Assembly: GCA_036501145.1 (NCBI GenBank)
Contig: DASYAV010000102.1
Location: 35,296 to 99,295, forward strand
DNA from: PALSA-505 sp036501145
Lineage (GTDB): Bacteria; Actinomycetota; Actinomycetes; Streptosporangiales; Streptosporangiaceae
Reading direction: 5' to 3'
DNA length: 64,000 nucleotides
Shown: in pieces, positions 41,902-50,671 of the stretch
How positions within the stretch are numbered: the first letter of the stretch is position 1
Layout: each line of letters starts with the position of its first letter
Position numbers and translations under genes: made by a program
Notes under the pieces: generated by a model
Databases searched by the model: none
What the model saw: only the letters and a program-made list of their open reading frames with translations
What the model was told of the DNA's origin: nothing

Positions 41902-43559
41902 GGACCACCGACCTGACCGGGACCTGGCTGCGGGCAGGCCCGCCGGCCGAGCCGGTCCGCCTGGACCACAACGGCACCGGGTACACGGCCATCATCGACC
42001 GACCCGCCCAGGGGCGGTTCAGGGAGCCACTCCCGGTCACCACCGGCGCCGCCGCGGACCTTCCGCCCGGCGCCGCCGTGAACGTCTGGCCCGGCGTCCC
42101 CACTGACCTCCCGCCCCGGGCCGCCGTGAACGTCCCGCCCGGCGTCCCCACTGACACCCCGCCCGGCGCTGCGGTGGAGATCGCCGGCGGCCGGCCGGCG
42201 CTGATACTCCGCGACGGCACGCGCGCGCCGCTGACCCGGGTGCTGCCGCCCGATCCGGTGGAGTTCGCTGCGTGGTGCGGCTGGTATGAGGGCGGCGGGG
42301 GCACGCTCTTGCTCACCCAGTTTCCCGAGGCCTACTTCGGCGACCCCATGTGCCTGGCCGCGGAGGGCGACACTGTCATGCGGGCCTACCCGGTCGGCCG
42401 CGGGCAGCTGATCCGCGCGGACGGCGCGCTGATCGAGCTGGCGGGCGAGCCGGGCCAGCGGCGGCTCCGGCTGCGCCACGAGCACGCGGAACCCGCCGTG
42501 CTGACGCGGTCGGATCGCTACGCCGAGCACGAGGTCAGCTTCGCCGCCGGCGGCGTGACCATGTCCGGCACGCTGATCATGCCCGCCGGCCCCGGCCCGC
42601 ACCCGGCGGCGGTGGTCGTGCACGGGGCGGCCGGCGGCCAGCGGGACATCTGCCGCCTGCTCGCCGCGCCGCTGCTCGAGGCCGGCGTCGCGGCTCTTAT
42701 CTACGACAAGCGCGGGCACGGCCGCTCCGGCGGCCAGCCCGAGCCGACGATCTTCGACCAGGCCGACGCCGTCTGCGCCGCACTCGGCCTGCTCGCCCGC
42801 ACCCCCGGGATCGATCCCGCCCGCGTCGGGCTGCTCGGCTTCAGCAACGGCATGTGGGCTGCCCCGATGGCGGCCGCCCGCCACCCCGGGGCGGTCGCCT
42901 TCGTCGCCGGCGTCGGCTCGCCCGGCGTGACGATGGCCGAGTCCGAGGTGCACCGCCGCACCAGGGTGCTGCGCGACGCCGGCGTCGGCGAGCCGGCGCT
43001 GCGGGCGGTCGCCGCCGGCTGGCGGGCCATCTTCGCGATCGCCGCTGCTGGCCAGGCCACCGGCGCCCTGACCGCACAGCTCGCAGCCGCGCTGGCCGAG
43101 CTGTCGTCCGTGCCGGGGCTGGACCGCTACGAGCCCCCGGACTACGTCCTGAACAACCCGATGCTCGGCCCCATCCCCCCGCCCGGGCCGGTGGGTGACC
43201 TCGTCGCGACGCTCGCCGGCGAGCCCGATCCAGAGCTCAGCTACGACCCGGTCACCGGCTACCGCGGGCTGCGCTGCCCGGTGTTCCTGCAGTACGGGTC
43301 GGAGGACGTCAGCGTCCCGGCGGCCGTCTCCGCTGAGCGCATCGGCGAGGCGCTGCGGGCCGGAGGCGCGCCAGAGCCGGAGATCCACATCTATCCCGGC
43401 CTGGAGCACATGCTCACCGTGATACCGGACGGGCTGACCGGCATCGCGCCGGAGGAAGCGACCTACCTGTTCCACCGCTTCCGGTACGGCCCGGGCGTCC
43501 GGGCCGATCTCACCGGCTGGCTGCGCGGCACCGCCGGCCGGCTCACCGGGCGGCCCTGA
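41898..43559 (+). CDS. Dipeptidyl-peptidase/dienelactone-type alpha/beta hydrolase
   Basis: A 553-residue protein. Residues 1-215 form a beta-rich N-terminal domain; residues 230-553 a hydrolase with VVVHGAAGGQRDICRLLAAPLLEAGVAALIYDKRGHGRSGG, the nucleophile in GLLGFSNGMWAAPMAA, an Asp in YGSEDVSVP and His in YPGLEHMLTVI. It resembles large S15/S9-like hydrolases annotated as acyl esterases. The N-terminal domain contains a 16-residue tandem repeat (PPGAAVNVWPGVPTDL and variants). GTG start behind GGAGG, overlapping the ArsR stop, so one operon. Confidence 0.82.
   Translation: MRTTDLTGTWLRAGPPAEPVRLDHNGTGYTAIIDRPAQGRFREPLPVTTGAAADLPPGAAVNVWPGVPTDLPPRAAVNVPPGVPTDTPPGAAVEIAGGRPALILRDGTRAPLTRVLPPDPVEFAAWCGWYEGGGGTLLLTQFPEAYFGDPMCLAAEGDTVMRAYPVGRGQLIRADGALIELAGEPGQRRLRLRHEHAEPAVLTRSDRYAEHEVSFAAGGVTMSGTLIMPAGPGPHPAAVVVHGAAGGQRDICRLLAAPLLEAGVAALIYDKRGHGRSGGQPEPTIFDQADAVCAALGLLARTPGIDPARVGLLGFSNGMWAAPMAAARHPGAVAFVAGVGSPGVTMAESEVHRRTRVLRDAGVGEPALRAVAAGWRAIFAIAAAGQATGALTAQLAAALAELSSVPGLDRYEPPDYVLNNPMLGPIPPPGPVGDLVATLAGEPDPELSYDPVTGYRGLRCPVFLQYGSEDVSVPAAVSAERIGEALRAGGAPEPEIHIYPGLEHMLTVIPDGLTGIAPEEATYLFHRFRYGPGVRADLTGWLRGTAGRLTGRP
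42063..42182 (+). repeat. 48-bp in-frame tandem repeat (2.5 copies)
   Basis: Units at 42063-42110, 42111-42158 and a half unit 42159-42182, encoding PP(G/R)AAVNV(W/P)PGVPTD(L/T). The unit length is a multiple of three, so copy number can change without breaking the hydrolase frame. Confidence 0.85.
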
Positions 43560-43571
43560 ACAACGCGGAGA

Positions 43572-43597
43572 GTTGTGATCGTGTGCACAGTCACAAC
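43572..43597. terminator. Inverted repeat in convergent gap
   Basis: GTTGTGA (43572-43578) and TCACAAC (43591-43597) flank a 12-base centre that itself contains TGTGCACA. It lies 12 bp after the hydrolase stop and between convergent genes, so a terminator is likeliest; no U-run follows. It could instead be a protein-binding palindrome. Confidence 0.4.
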
Positions 43598-43679
43598 CCT
43601 CCAAGATCATGGATTCGCCGCGGTGGCGGGGACGCGGCGGGAGAGGACGCCGCGGCGGCGGGCGGACGCGGCGGTGGGG

Positions 43680-44330
43680 TCAGGGCGTGACCAGGCCGGC
43701 GTCGTGCGCGATGAGGCCGGCCTGGGTGCGGTTGGCGCAGCCCAGCTTGTCCAGCATCCGGGACACGTAACCCTTGATCGTCGCCTCGGACAGGTACAGC
43801 CGCGCCCCGATCTGCGCGTTTGACAGGCCCTCGCCGAGGCAGCCGAGCACCTCGGCCTCCCGCTCGGTCAGCCCGGCGACGAGCTCGCGCGCCCGGGCCC
43901 GGGCCGGCTCGCTGTCCGATGACGCCGCGATCAGCCGCCGCGCCGCGATCGGCGACAGCACCGTGTGCCCGTCGGCGGCCACCTGCACCAGCCTGATCAG
44001 GTCCTCCGGCGGCGTGGACTTGACCAGGAACCCGGCCGCGCCGGACCGCAGCGCACGCAGCACGTACTGGTCGGCGTCGAACGTGGTCAGCACGACCACG
44101 GCCGGCGGGTCGGCGAGCTTGACGATCTGCTCGATCGCGGCCAGCCCGTCCATCACCGGCATGCGCAGGTCCATCAGCACCACGTCCGGCCGGGCGCGCA
44201 GCACGGCCTCGACGCCCGCCGCGCCGTCGTGCGCCTCGTCGGTGACCTCGATGTCACCGCCCGCGCCGAGGATCGTGCGCAGGTGGGCGCACACCATCGG
44301 CTCGTCGTCCACGACGACCACCCGGACCAT
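43680..44330 (-). CDS. NarL/LuxR-type response regulator
   Basis: A 216-residue protein starting MVRVVVVDDEPMVCAHLRTIL. The phospho-acceptor Asp is in VVLMDLRMPVMDG, Thr and Lys switch residues in VLTTFDAD and GFLVKSTPPE. The C-terminal LuxR HTH reads LTEREAEVLGCLGEGLSNAQIGARLYLSEATIKGYV split across its four helices. It is encoded after its cognate histidine kinase (gap 60 bp). The ATG at 44330 is chosen over an upstream GTG because it begins the receiver fold. Confidence 0.93.
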   Translation of the reverse strand: MVRVVVVDDEPMVCAHLRTILGAGGDIEVTDEAHDGAAGVEAVLRARPDVVLMDLRMPVMDGLAAIEQIVKLADPPAVVVLTTFDADQYVLRALRSGAAGFLVKSTPPEDLIRLVQVAADGHTVLSPIAARRLIAASSDSEPARARARELVAGLTEREAEVLGCLGEGLSNAQIGARLYLSEATIKGYVSRMLDKLGCANRTQAGLIAHDAGLVTP

Positions 44331-44390
44331 CAGCGCCTCCCGCCCCCGGCCACGGCGCCACACCACCGGCGCACCAGCGCATCCACCGGG

Positions 44391-45653
44391 CTACACCACC
44401 GAATCGGCGGTCGGCACGTAGGCGGGCAGCGTGGCCTCGAGGCAGAAACCGCCATCCGGCTCGCGCCCGGCGCGCAGCGTGCCGTGCACCACCTCGATCC
44501 GCTGCCGCAGCCCGGCGATGCCCAGCCCCGAGCCGGTCCCGGCCAGCCCATTGGCCAGCCCGTTGACCGCGCCGCCCGGCAGCCGGGCCGCGGCACCGTC
44601 CGGGGGAGTGTTGCGCACGGTCAGCCGCACCCCGGACTCCGCGTACTCCACCCGCACGGTCACCCGCGTGCCGGGCGCGTGCTTGCGCACGTTGGTCAGC
44701 GCCTCCCGCACCACCCGGTAGGCGGTGCGGCCCACCACCGGCGAGGCCAGCACCGGGTCACCGTCCTCGACCAGCTCGGCCGGCGTGCCGACCGCGGTGG
44801 ACTCGGCGACCAGCGTGGCCAGCCCCGCGGTGGCCGGTGTCTCGTCGCCGTCCGGCTCGGTGCGCAGGATGCCGACCAGGTCGCGCAGCTCGTCCAGCGC
44901 CTGGCAGCCGTTCGCCCGCAGATCCTCGGCGGCCTGCCGGGTCGCCGCGTCGCCGGCGGTCATCCGCAGCGCCCCGGCCTGCAGCACCATCAGGCTGACC
45001 CGGTGCGTCACCACGTCGTGCATCTCACCGGCCAGCCGGGCACGTTCCTCGGCCCTGGCCTGCCCGGCCAGCAGGTGACGCTCCCGCTCGGCCCGTTCGG
45101 CCCGCTCGGTGAGCGCCTGCACCAGCCGCCGCCTGGCCTCGAAGTACAGCCCCAGCAGCGGCCCCACCGCGATCCGCAGCAGCGCGATCGCGATGATCGC
45201 GACCGACGGCTGCCACGGCCGCGCCGCCACCAGCGTGAGCAGGCCGATCGCGATGAACCCGCTCCGCCGGCTCGGCCGGTTGGCGTAGCAGCCCGTCGGT
45301 GCATACGCGGCCAGCGTGGTGGCGAACGGCACCCACACGGTCGTCCGGCTGGCCGGGGTGAGCAGGCCTGCCGGGTCGATCAGCAGCGTCAGCGCCAGCG
45401 AGAAGACGCCCAGGACCGCGATGACCGTGAGCGGCGCCCGGCGGCGGAAGGCCAGCGAGGCACACGCCACCGCCTGCAGCGCCAGCATGACCCAGGCCAG
45501 CGCGCCGGGATGGGCCGGCCACCACTCGCCGCCGATCAGCGTGACCGCGGTGTCGAGCACGACGAATCCCGCCGCGAGCGCCACGTCGGTGGCGAACGGG
45601 TGGCGATGCGCCCAGCAACCGAGTCCCACGCCGCCACGGTACGTCATCAACAT
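44391..45653 (-). CDS. Sensor histidine kinase (HisKA_3, DesK-like)
   Basis: A 420-residue membrane kinase. About five hydrophobic segments fill residues 15-160, then a coiled-coil leads to the H-box GEMHDVVTHRVSLMVLQAG with the phosphorylated His. N-box ALTNVRKHAPG and G-box GTGSGLGIAGLRQRI complete the HATPase_c domain. The short extracytoplasmic loops suggest sensing within the membrane, as in DesK/LiaS-type kinases. It is divergent from the YceI-methyltransferase-ABC exporter genes, a placement typical of kinases that control a neighbouring drug exporter. Confidence 0.9.
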   Translation of the reverse strand: MLMTYRGGVGLGCWAHRHPFATDVALAAGFVVLDTAVTLIGGEWWPAHPGALAWVMLALQAVACASLAFRRRAPLTVIAVLGVFSLALTLLIDPAGLLTPASRTTVWVPFATTLAAYAPTGCYANRPSRRSGFIAIGLLTLVAARPWQPSVAIIAIALLRIAVGPLLGLYFEARRRLVQALTERAERAERERHLLAGQARAEERARLAGEMHDVVTHRVSLMVLQAGALRMTAGDAATRQAAEDLRANGCQALDELRDLVGILRTEPDGDETPATAGLATLVAESTAVGTPAELVEDGDPVLASPVVGRTAYRVVREALTNVRKHAPGTRVTVRVEYAESGVRLTVRNTPPDGAAARLPGGAVNGLANGLAGTGSGLGIAGLRQRIEVVHGTLRAGREPDGGFCLEATLPAYVPTADSVV

Positions 45654-45795
45654 GCCGCCTGGCCTGGGCGCAAGCCGTTCAGCAGAAAGAAACCTACGAA
45701 AGTCGCATGCCGCCAGGTACCGGCCCACCTTGGTCGGGCCGGGAGCCGACTCCTCACCCTGCCGGGCGCACCAGCCGCCGCCGTGCAATGGGGTC

Positions 45796-46311
45796 ATGCA
45801 AACAACACCAGAGCACATCACGGCAACTCCGCGGCTCGGCCGGTACGAGATCGACGCCAGCCGGTCCATCGTCCGGTTCCGCACCCGGCACCTGTTCGGC
45901 CTCGCGCCGGTGCGCGGCACGTTCGCCATCGGCGGCGGGACCATCGACGTGGCCGAGCCGGCCACCGCGTCCACCGTGCGGGCCGAGATCGACGCGGCCA
46001 GCTTCCGCACCGGCAACCCGGTCCGGGACAAGACCGTGAGGTCGGCACGGTTCCTGGACGTAGCCCAGCACCCGGCCATGACATTTTCATCTGAACGGCT
46101 GACGCCTACCACGCTCTCCGGCACGCTGACCGTGCACGGGGTGACCCGGCCCGTGGAGCTGTCGATCGACCAGCTCGACGTGCGGCCGGACGCGTTCACC
46201 GCCCGGGCGACCGCGGCCGTTGACCGCACCGACTTCGGCGTGACCGCGTCCCGCGGGATGGCCGGCGCCCGCCTCCACCTCACCCTGGAGATCCAGTGCG
46301 TGCGTCGCTGA
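45796..46311 (+). CDS. YceI-family lipid-binding protein
   Basis: A 171-residue lipocalin-like barrel without signal peptide. GRYEIDASRSIVRFRTRHLFG, VRGTFAIGGGTIDVAEP, the repeated strand motif SARFLDVAQHPAMTFSSERL and GTLTVHGVTRPVELSI are diagnostic. YceI proteins bind isoprenoid chains such as polyprenyl phosphates or quinones. The ATG at 45796 has only a weak Shine-Dalgarno (GGGG). It overlaps the methyltransferase gene start by 16 bp and heads a four-gene run. Confidence 0.9.
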   Translation: MQTTPEHITATPRLGRYEIDASRSIVRFRTRHLFGLAPVRGTFAIGGGTIDVAEPATASTVRAEIDAASFRTGNPVRDKTVRSARFLDVAQHPAMTFSSERLTPTTLSGTLTVHGVTRPVELSIDQLDVRPDAFTARATAAVDRTDFGVTASRGMAGARLHLTLEIQCVRR

Positions 46312-46925
46312 CCGCGCCGCCGCGCGTCTCATCGCTGCGCATGCCCACGGAGCCGGGGGCGGGTATGGGCGCGTTCGAGGCAGCCAAGCGGACCGTGCTC
46401 GGCGCGCTCACCGGCACCGTGCTGGAGATCGGTGCCGGCCGCGGCGCCAACTTCGGCTACTTCCGCCGCGACATCCGCTGGATCGGGCTGGAACCCAGCC
46501 CGGCCCGGCGGCGCGGGCTGGCCGCCGCGGCCGCCGCGCGCGGGCAGCATGCGCCGGTGCTCACCGCCCCGGCGGAGCGGATCCCGCTGCCCACCGCCAG
46601 CGTGGACGCGGTCGCCAGCACCGTGGTGCTGTGCTCGGTGGCCGACCAGCGGCGCGCCCTGGCCGAGATCCGGCGGGTGCTGCGGCCGGCCGGCGTGTTC
46701 GTGTTCTTCGAGCACGTGGCCGCGTCCGCCGGGATCTGGCCGCGATGGGCGCAGCGGGCGGTGTCCCCGTGCACCCGGCTGTTCGACGCGGGCTGTCACC
46801 CGGGCCGGGACACCGGGCGGGCGATCGAGGCAGCCGGGTTCCGCGCGGTGGATGCCCGCCGGTACACCGAGGGCCGCGGGGCCGGCCTGTACAGCCACTA
46901 CCTCGCCGGGATCGCCCATGTCTGA
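46296..46925 (+). CDS. Class I SAM-dependent methyltransferase (UbiE/Coq5-like)
   Basis: A 209-residue enzyme. VLEIGAGRGANFGYF is the SAM-binding motif I, IGLEPSPARR motif II with acidic residue, PTASVDAVASTVVLCSV motif III, and LAEIRRVLRPAGVFVFFEHVAA the post-III region. GTG start with GGAG at ideal spacing inside the YceI coding end. The 3' end overlaps the ABC ATPase gene by 8 bp. The methyl acceptor is unknown; lipid, quinone or thiol acceptors are common for this class. Confidence 0.88.
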   Translation: MRASLTAPPRVSSLRMPTEPGAGMGAFEAAKRTVLGALTGTVLEIGAGRGANFGYFRRDIRWIGLEPSPARRRGLAAAAAARGQHAPVLTAPAERIPLPTASVDAVASTVVLCSVADQRRALAEIRRVLRPAGVFVFFEHVAASAGIWPRWAQRAVSPCTRLFDAGCHPGRDTGRAIEAAGFRAVDARRYTEGRGAGLYSHYLAGIAHV

Positions 46926-47838
46926 TGGGACGCTGCCTAGCGCGGTGGCGGTGGCCGGCCTGCGCAAGAGCTACGGCCCGGTGGCGGCGGTGCGCGGGGT
47001 GGACTTCACCGTGGCGGCCGGCGAGATCTTCGCGCTGCTCGGGCCGAACGGCGCGGGCAAGACGACCACGCTGGAGATCCTGGAGGGATTCCGCGACCGG
47101 GACGCCGGCCGGGTCGAGGTGCTCGGCCACGACCCGGGGGAGCGGCCCGGCGGGCGCGCGCTGCGTGAGCAGGTCGGGCTGGTGCTGCAGGACATCGCGG
47201 TCGAGCCGTACCTGACCGTGCGCGAGACGATCGCCCGCAACGCGGGCTACTACCCGGATCCGCGCGACGTCGCCGAGGTGATCGCCCTGGTCGGCCTGGC
47301 CGATCAGGGCCGGCAGAAGGTGCGCAGCCTGTCCGGCGGGCAGAAGCGGCGGCTGGACCTGGCCCTGGGGATCATCGGCAACCCGCGCCTGCTGTTCCTG
47401 GACGAGCCGACCACCGGGTTTGACCCGAACGCCCGCCGCGACGCCTGGGAGCTGGTGCGCGGCCTGCGGGACTCCGGGATCACGATCATGCTGACCACGC
47501 ACTACATGGAGGAGGCGCAGGCGCTGGCCGACCAGGTGGCGGTGCTGTCCGGCGGCCAGATCGTGGCCGCCGGCCCGCCGGCCTCGCTGGGCGGCCGGGA
47601 CACCGCCCTGGCCCGGATCGAGTTCGCCCGGCCGGCCGAGCTGCCCGCCGATGCGCTGCTCGCTGAACTGCCCGCCGGGGCGGTGCTGACCGACGGTGTG
47701 GTCACCGTGCAGAGCGCCGAGCCGACGCTGACCCTGCACGAACTGACCGGCTGGGCGCTGCGGCACGGCACCGTGCTGGCCGGGCTGACCGTGCAGCGGC
47801 CCAGCCTGGAGGACGTCTACCTGGAGTTGACCCAATGA
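46918..47838 (+). CDS. ABC-2 exporter ATPase (DrrA type)
   Basis: A 306-residue ATPase. Walker A GPNGAGKTTTLEIL, Q-loop LVLQDIAVEP, signature RSLSGGQKRRLDLALG, Walker B LLFLDEPTTGFDP, H-loop TTHYMEEAQ. A C-terminal domain of about 80 residues as in DrrA/CcmA follows. It pairs with the ABC-2 permease, overlapping by ATGA (47835-47838). It would export a lipid-like or antibiotic-like compound. Confidence 0.94.
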   Translation: MSDGTLPSAVAVAGLRKSYGPVAAVRGVDFTVAAGEIFALLGPNGAGKTTTLEILEGFRDRDAGRVEVLGHDPGERPGGRALREQVGLVLQDIAVEPYLTVRETIARNAGYYPDPRDVAEVIALVGLADQGRQKVRSLSGGQKRRLDLALGIIGNPRLLFLDEPTTGFDPNARRDAWELVRGLRDSGITIMLTTHYMEEAQALADQVAVLSGGQIVAAGPPASLGGRDTALARIEFARPAELPADALLAELPAGAVLTDGVVTVQSAEPTLTLHELTGWALRHGTVLAGLTVQRPSLEDVYLELTQ

Positions 47839-48614
47839 GCAACAGCCGGCGCGCACTGCGCCGCGACCTGGCCCTGGTCTGGCACCAGGTCCGCTACGAG
47901 CAGTTGTCGTTCTGGCGCAACCCGCAGAGCGCGTTCTTCACCTTTGTCTTCCCTGTCGTGATCATCACGGTGTTCGGCGCGCTGTTCGGCGGGGCCAGTC
48001 AGGGCTCGTACTTCTACGGCCTGTCCGCGCTGCAGTACTACGTGCCGACGATCGCGGCGGTGTCCGTGCTCGGCTCCTGCTACAGCCAGCTCGCCATCGT
48101 GCTGGCCATGCGGCGGCACGAGGGCATACTCAAGCGGGTACGCGCCACTCCGCTGCCGGCCTGGGCCTACTTCACGGGCCTGCTCGCGCACTGCCTGATG
48201 GTCAGCGTGGTGGACATCGCACTGATCACCGGCATCGGGCGGCTGTACGGGGTGCCGCTGCCCACCAACTGGGTTGCGATCGCGGCGGCGCTGGTGCTCG
48301 GCGCGGCCAGTTTCTGTGCGCTGGGCGTCGCGGTGGCCTCGCTGATCCGCAACGCCGAAGCGGCGCCGCCGGTCGTGCAGCTCATCTTGTTCCCGCTGCT
48401 GTTCGTGTCCGGCACCTACTTCCCGATCCATTCCGCCATGCTGAACCGGGTGGCCGGCGCGCTGCCGGTGCGCCCGTTCAACCAGGCTCTGCTCGGCCCG
48501 TTCGCGCTGCACACCGGCTTCGACTGGAAGAGCCTCGGCATCCTGCTGGCCTGGGGCGCGGCCGGCGGCCTGATCGCCGTGCGCCGGTTCCGCTGGGAAT
48601 CCCGTGTCCGCTGA
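47835..48614 (+). CDS. ABC-2 type permease
   Basis: A 259-residue membrane protein with six hydrophobic segments. FFTFVFPVVIITVFGALFGG is TM1, MRRHEGILKRVRATPLPAWAYF the cytoplasmic coupling region, and VVQLILFPLLFVSGTYFPIHSAM TM5-TM6 in the ABC-2 membrane consensus. It would form the exporter with the DrrA-type ATPase and dimerise. Confidence 0.93.
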   Translation: MSNSRRALRRDLALVWHQVRYEQLSFWRNPQSAFFTFVFPVVIITVFGALFGGASQGSYFYGLSALQYYVPTIAAVSVLGSCYSQLAIVLAMRRHEGILKRVRATPLPAWAYFTGLLAHCLMVSVVDIALITGIGRLYGVPLPTNWVAIAAALVLGAASFCALGVAVASLIRNAEAAPPVVQLILFPLLFVSGTYFPIHSAMLNRVAGALPVRPFNQALLGPFALHTGFDWKSLGILLAWGAAGGLIAVRRFRWESRVR

Positions 48615-48644
48615 CACCGTGCCCGCGGGTCAGCTGGCCAGTGC

Positions 48645-49658
48645 TCAGCCGGCCAGCGGGCGGGAATCCCCGGGCACCGCGTCCTGGCCCGGCAGATGCT
48701 GACCGCCGACGTCAGCCTGGCCGTGCGCGACCAGCCAGGCCAGCGCCTCGCGCAGCGCGGCCAGCGAGCTGTACCGCGGCGCGTAGCCGAGCGTATGCCG
48801 GGCCCGGTCGATGCTGGCCGTGATGCTGCGGAAGGTGTGCTCGCGGGTGGCCAGAGCGTGCCCGGCGCCGCCCCGGCGCTCGAACTCCGGCCAGTCCACG
48901 AAGTCCAGCACGGGCTCCCGGCCGAACCAGCCCGCCACCCCCGTGGCCAGGCCGCGCAGCGTCATCGCCTGCGGGGACACCACGTGGTAGCTGCGGCCGG
49001 CCGCGGCCGGCCGCAGCAGCGCCTGCTCGAACGCCTGGGCCACGTCGTCGGCATGCACGTGGTGCAGCACGCCCAGGCCGTGGTCGGGCAGGGCCAGCGG
49101 CTGCCCGGTGGCCAGCCGGGTCCACACCTGCGGGTCCAGGTTCCCGGCCGGGGTGATGACCGGCCAGCCGGGGCCGCTGATGTGCCCCGGGTGCAGCACG
49201 GTCGCGGGCACCCCGCCGCCCCGCGTCTCCTGCTGCAGCAGCGCCTCGATCTCCGCCTTGCCGGTGCCGTACTCGCCGTAGGCGGTGCGCGGCTCGTCCT
49301 CGGTGACCGGCACCCGCAGCGCCGGGCCGTGCACCCAGATCGTGCCGCAGTGCACCAGCAGCGGGCGGGCCGGCCGCAGCGCCTCGACCAGCTGCCCGGC
49401 CGACGCCGCGGTGAAGCAGATCATGTCCATGACCACGTCCGGCCGCAGCGCCGCGATCCGGCCGCCGAACGTGCCCGCGGCGTCCTCCGCGTCACGGTCG
49501 GCGGTGACCCTGCTGACCCGCTGCCATTCCGGGCTGTCGTGGTAGGGGGCGCGGGCGCCGCGGCTGATCGCGACGACGTCGTGGCCGCCGCGGACCAGCC
49601 GCGGCACCAGGTAGCTGCCGATGTGCCCGGTAGCCCCGATCACCACGACCCTGCTCAT
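48645..49658 (-). CDS. NAD-dependent epimerase/dehydratase family protein
   Basis: A 337-residue extended SDR. VVVIGATGHIGSYLVPRLV is the dinucleotide-binding Rossmann motif, AYGEYGTGKAEIEALL carries Tyr and Lys of the YxxxK catalytic pair, and PGHISGPGWPVI the substrate region. The sugar or isoprenoid substrate is unknown. The ATG at 49658 has GGGAGGG upstream. Convergent with the ABC permease. Confidence 0.87.
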   Translation of the reverse strand: MSRVVVIGATGHIGSYLVPRLVRGGHDVVAISRGARAPYHDSPEWQRVSRVTADRDAEDAAGTFGGRIAALRPDVVMDMICFTAASAGQLVEALRPARPLLVHCGTIWVHGPALRVPVTEDEPRTAYGEYGTGKAEIEALLQQETRGGGVPATVLHPGHISGPGWPVITPAGNLDPQVWTRLATGQPLALPDHGLGVLHHVHADDVAQAFEQALLRPAAAGRSYHVVSPQAMTLRGLATGVAGWFGREPVLDFVDWPEFERRGGAGHALATREHTFRSITASIDRARHTLGYAPRYSSLAALREALAWLVAHGQADVGGQHLPGQDAVPGDSRPLAG

Positions 49659-49780
49659 CGCTCTGGTTCCCTCCCGCGGACGGCACGTCAGGCCATCCTC
49701 GCAGGGGCGCCGGCCCGGCCGCGGCCTGGGGCCGATGCGGGCCGGCGGACACCGGGCGCCGAAAGTGATACGAATCGGAG

Positions 49781-50019
49781 ATGCGGCCTCGGCTGGTGCT
49801 GGTGCATAGCCCACTGGTCGGCCACCGCACCTGGCAGCCGGTCGCGGACCGGCTGACCGCGGACGGATATGCGGTGGCCGTTCCCGACCTGGCCGGCCTG
49901 CTGAGCGCAGAGCCGCCCTATCACCCGCCTGGGGCAGGCGATCGCCGGCAGCGCGGCCGGGCAGCCGGCCATCCTCATCGGGCACAGCCGCGCCGGGCCG
50001 CTGCCAGCATGATCCGCGA
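49781..50019 (+). pseudogene. Alpha/beta hydrolase N-terminal remnant
   Basis: MRPRLVLVHSPLVGHRTWQPVADRLTADGYAVAVPDLAG is a normal hydrolase N-terminus. A one-base shift near 49930 moves the reading to LGQAIAGSAAGQPAILIGHSRAGPL, with the nucleophile elbow GHSRAG, then a TGA at about 50019. The rest of the hydrolase is absent; the neighbouring DNA belongs to a DUF4253 gene on the other strand. Confidence 0.7.
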
Positions 50020-50039
50020 GGCACCGTCGTCGTGGTCGC

Positions 50040-50497
50040 GCACGTGCTGGCCCGCGAACGCGTCAGGTTCTGGCCCGCCTCCAGCAGCTGGTGCCAGCCC
50101 GGGCCAGTCGCTGCCGAATGGGCGCAACTCGGCATGTTCCCGGCCGGGCCCGCCATCGCGGATCCAGCCGGCCCAGAGCCCGGCCAGCACCGCATCGGCG
50201 TCCAGCCCCGTCGATCCTCGCCATCGGCTGCGGGCTGACCTCGCCGGCTTCCCACGGCAGTGGCGGATTGCCGCGCATTGCATCGGCGAGCACCGGCCAC
50301 AAGCCGGACCGCGTTTGGGCCAGGCGGAGCCGTTCATATAGATCCCCATTGACGGGATCGTCGCTCAGCCAGTAGGCGGGCCGGGCGCTACCGGCATCAT
50401 CCCCGGAGGGCACGATCAGGCGCCCGGGTGGCAGATCCGCGTCGAAGACCCGGCCTGCGCCACCATCGCTGAACAACCGGCCGAGATTGTGCGGCAT
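50040..50497 (-). pseudogene. DUF4253 protein remnant, frameshifted
   Basis: MPHNLGRLFSDGGAGRVFDADLPPGRLIVPSGDDAG, PAYWLSDDPVNGDLYERLRLAQTRSGLWPVLADA and PPLPWEAGEVSPQPMARIDG define a DUF4253 N-terminus. Near 50205 the frame shifts by one base and continues ADAVLAGLWAGWIRDGGPGREHAELRPFG. The conserved C-terminal DUF4253 core is missing, cut off where the hydrolase remnant begins. Confidence 0.7.
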
Positions 50498-50623
50498 CGC
50501 GCTCGTCACCCGTCCGACGGTACCGACAGGCCGCCGTCTGCGCGTGCGGTGCCCAGACAACCTGCCGGGAGCTTGCCCGGAAGTTAGTCACGGGGTACGT
50601 TAATTCTGCCGGGCGGAATACCT

Positions 50624-50650
50624 AATATCGTATTCATGAAACCCGATATT
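50624..50650. promoter_or_regulatory. Inverted repeat ahead of the small secreted protein
   Basis: AATATCG (50624-50630) and CGATATT (50644-50650) are perfect 7-bp arms with a 13-bp spacer. The repeat lies 22 bp before the GTG of the small secreted gene and is the most AT-rich stretch nearby. Probable operator. Confidence 0.45.
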
Positions 50651-50671
50651 CAAATTGGCGAGGAGAACGGA

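Noticed and set aside
42063..42182. CRISPR-like spaced repeats
   Set aside because: Repeats are directly adjacent, in frame and inside a gene; no spacers and no cas genes anywhere in the window.
44391..46283. Histidine kinase reading extended by about 210 residues upstream
   Set aside because: The extension is antisense to YceI and has no domain; the kinase fold begins at the ATG at 45653.
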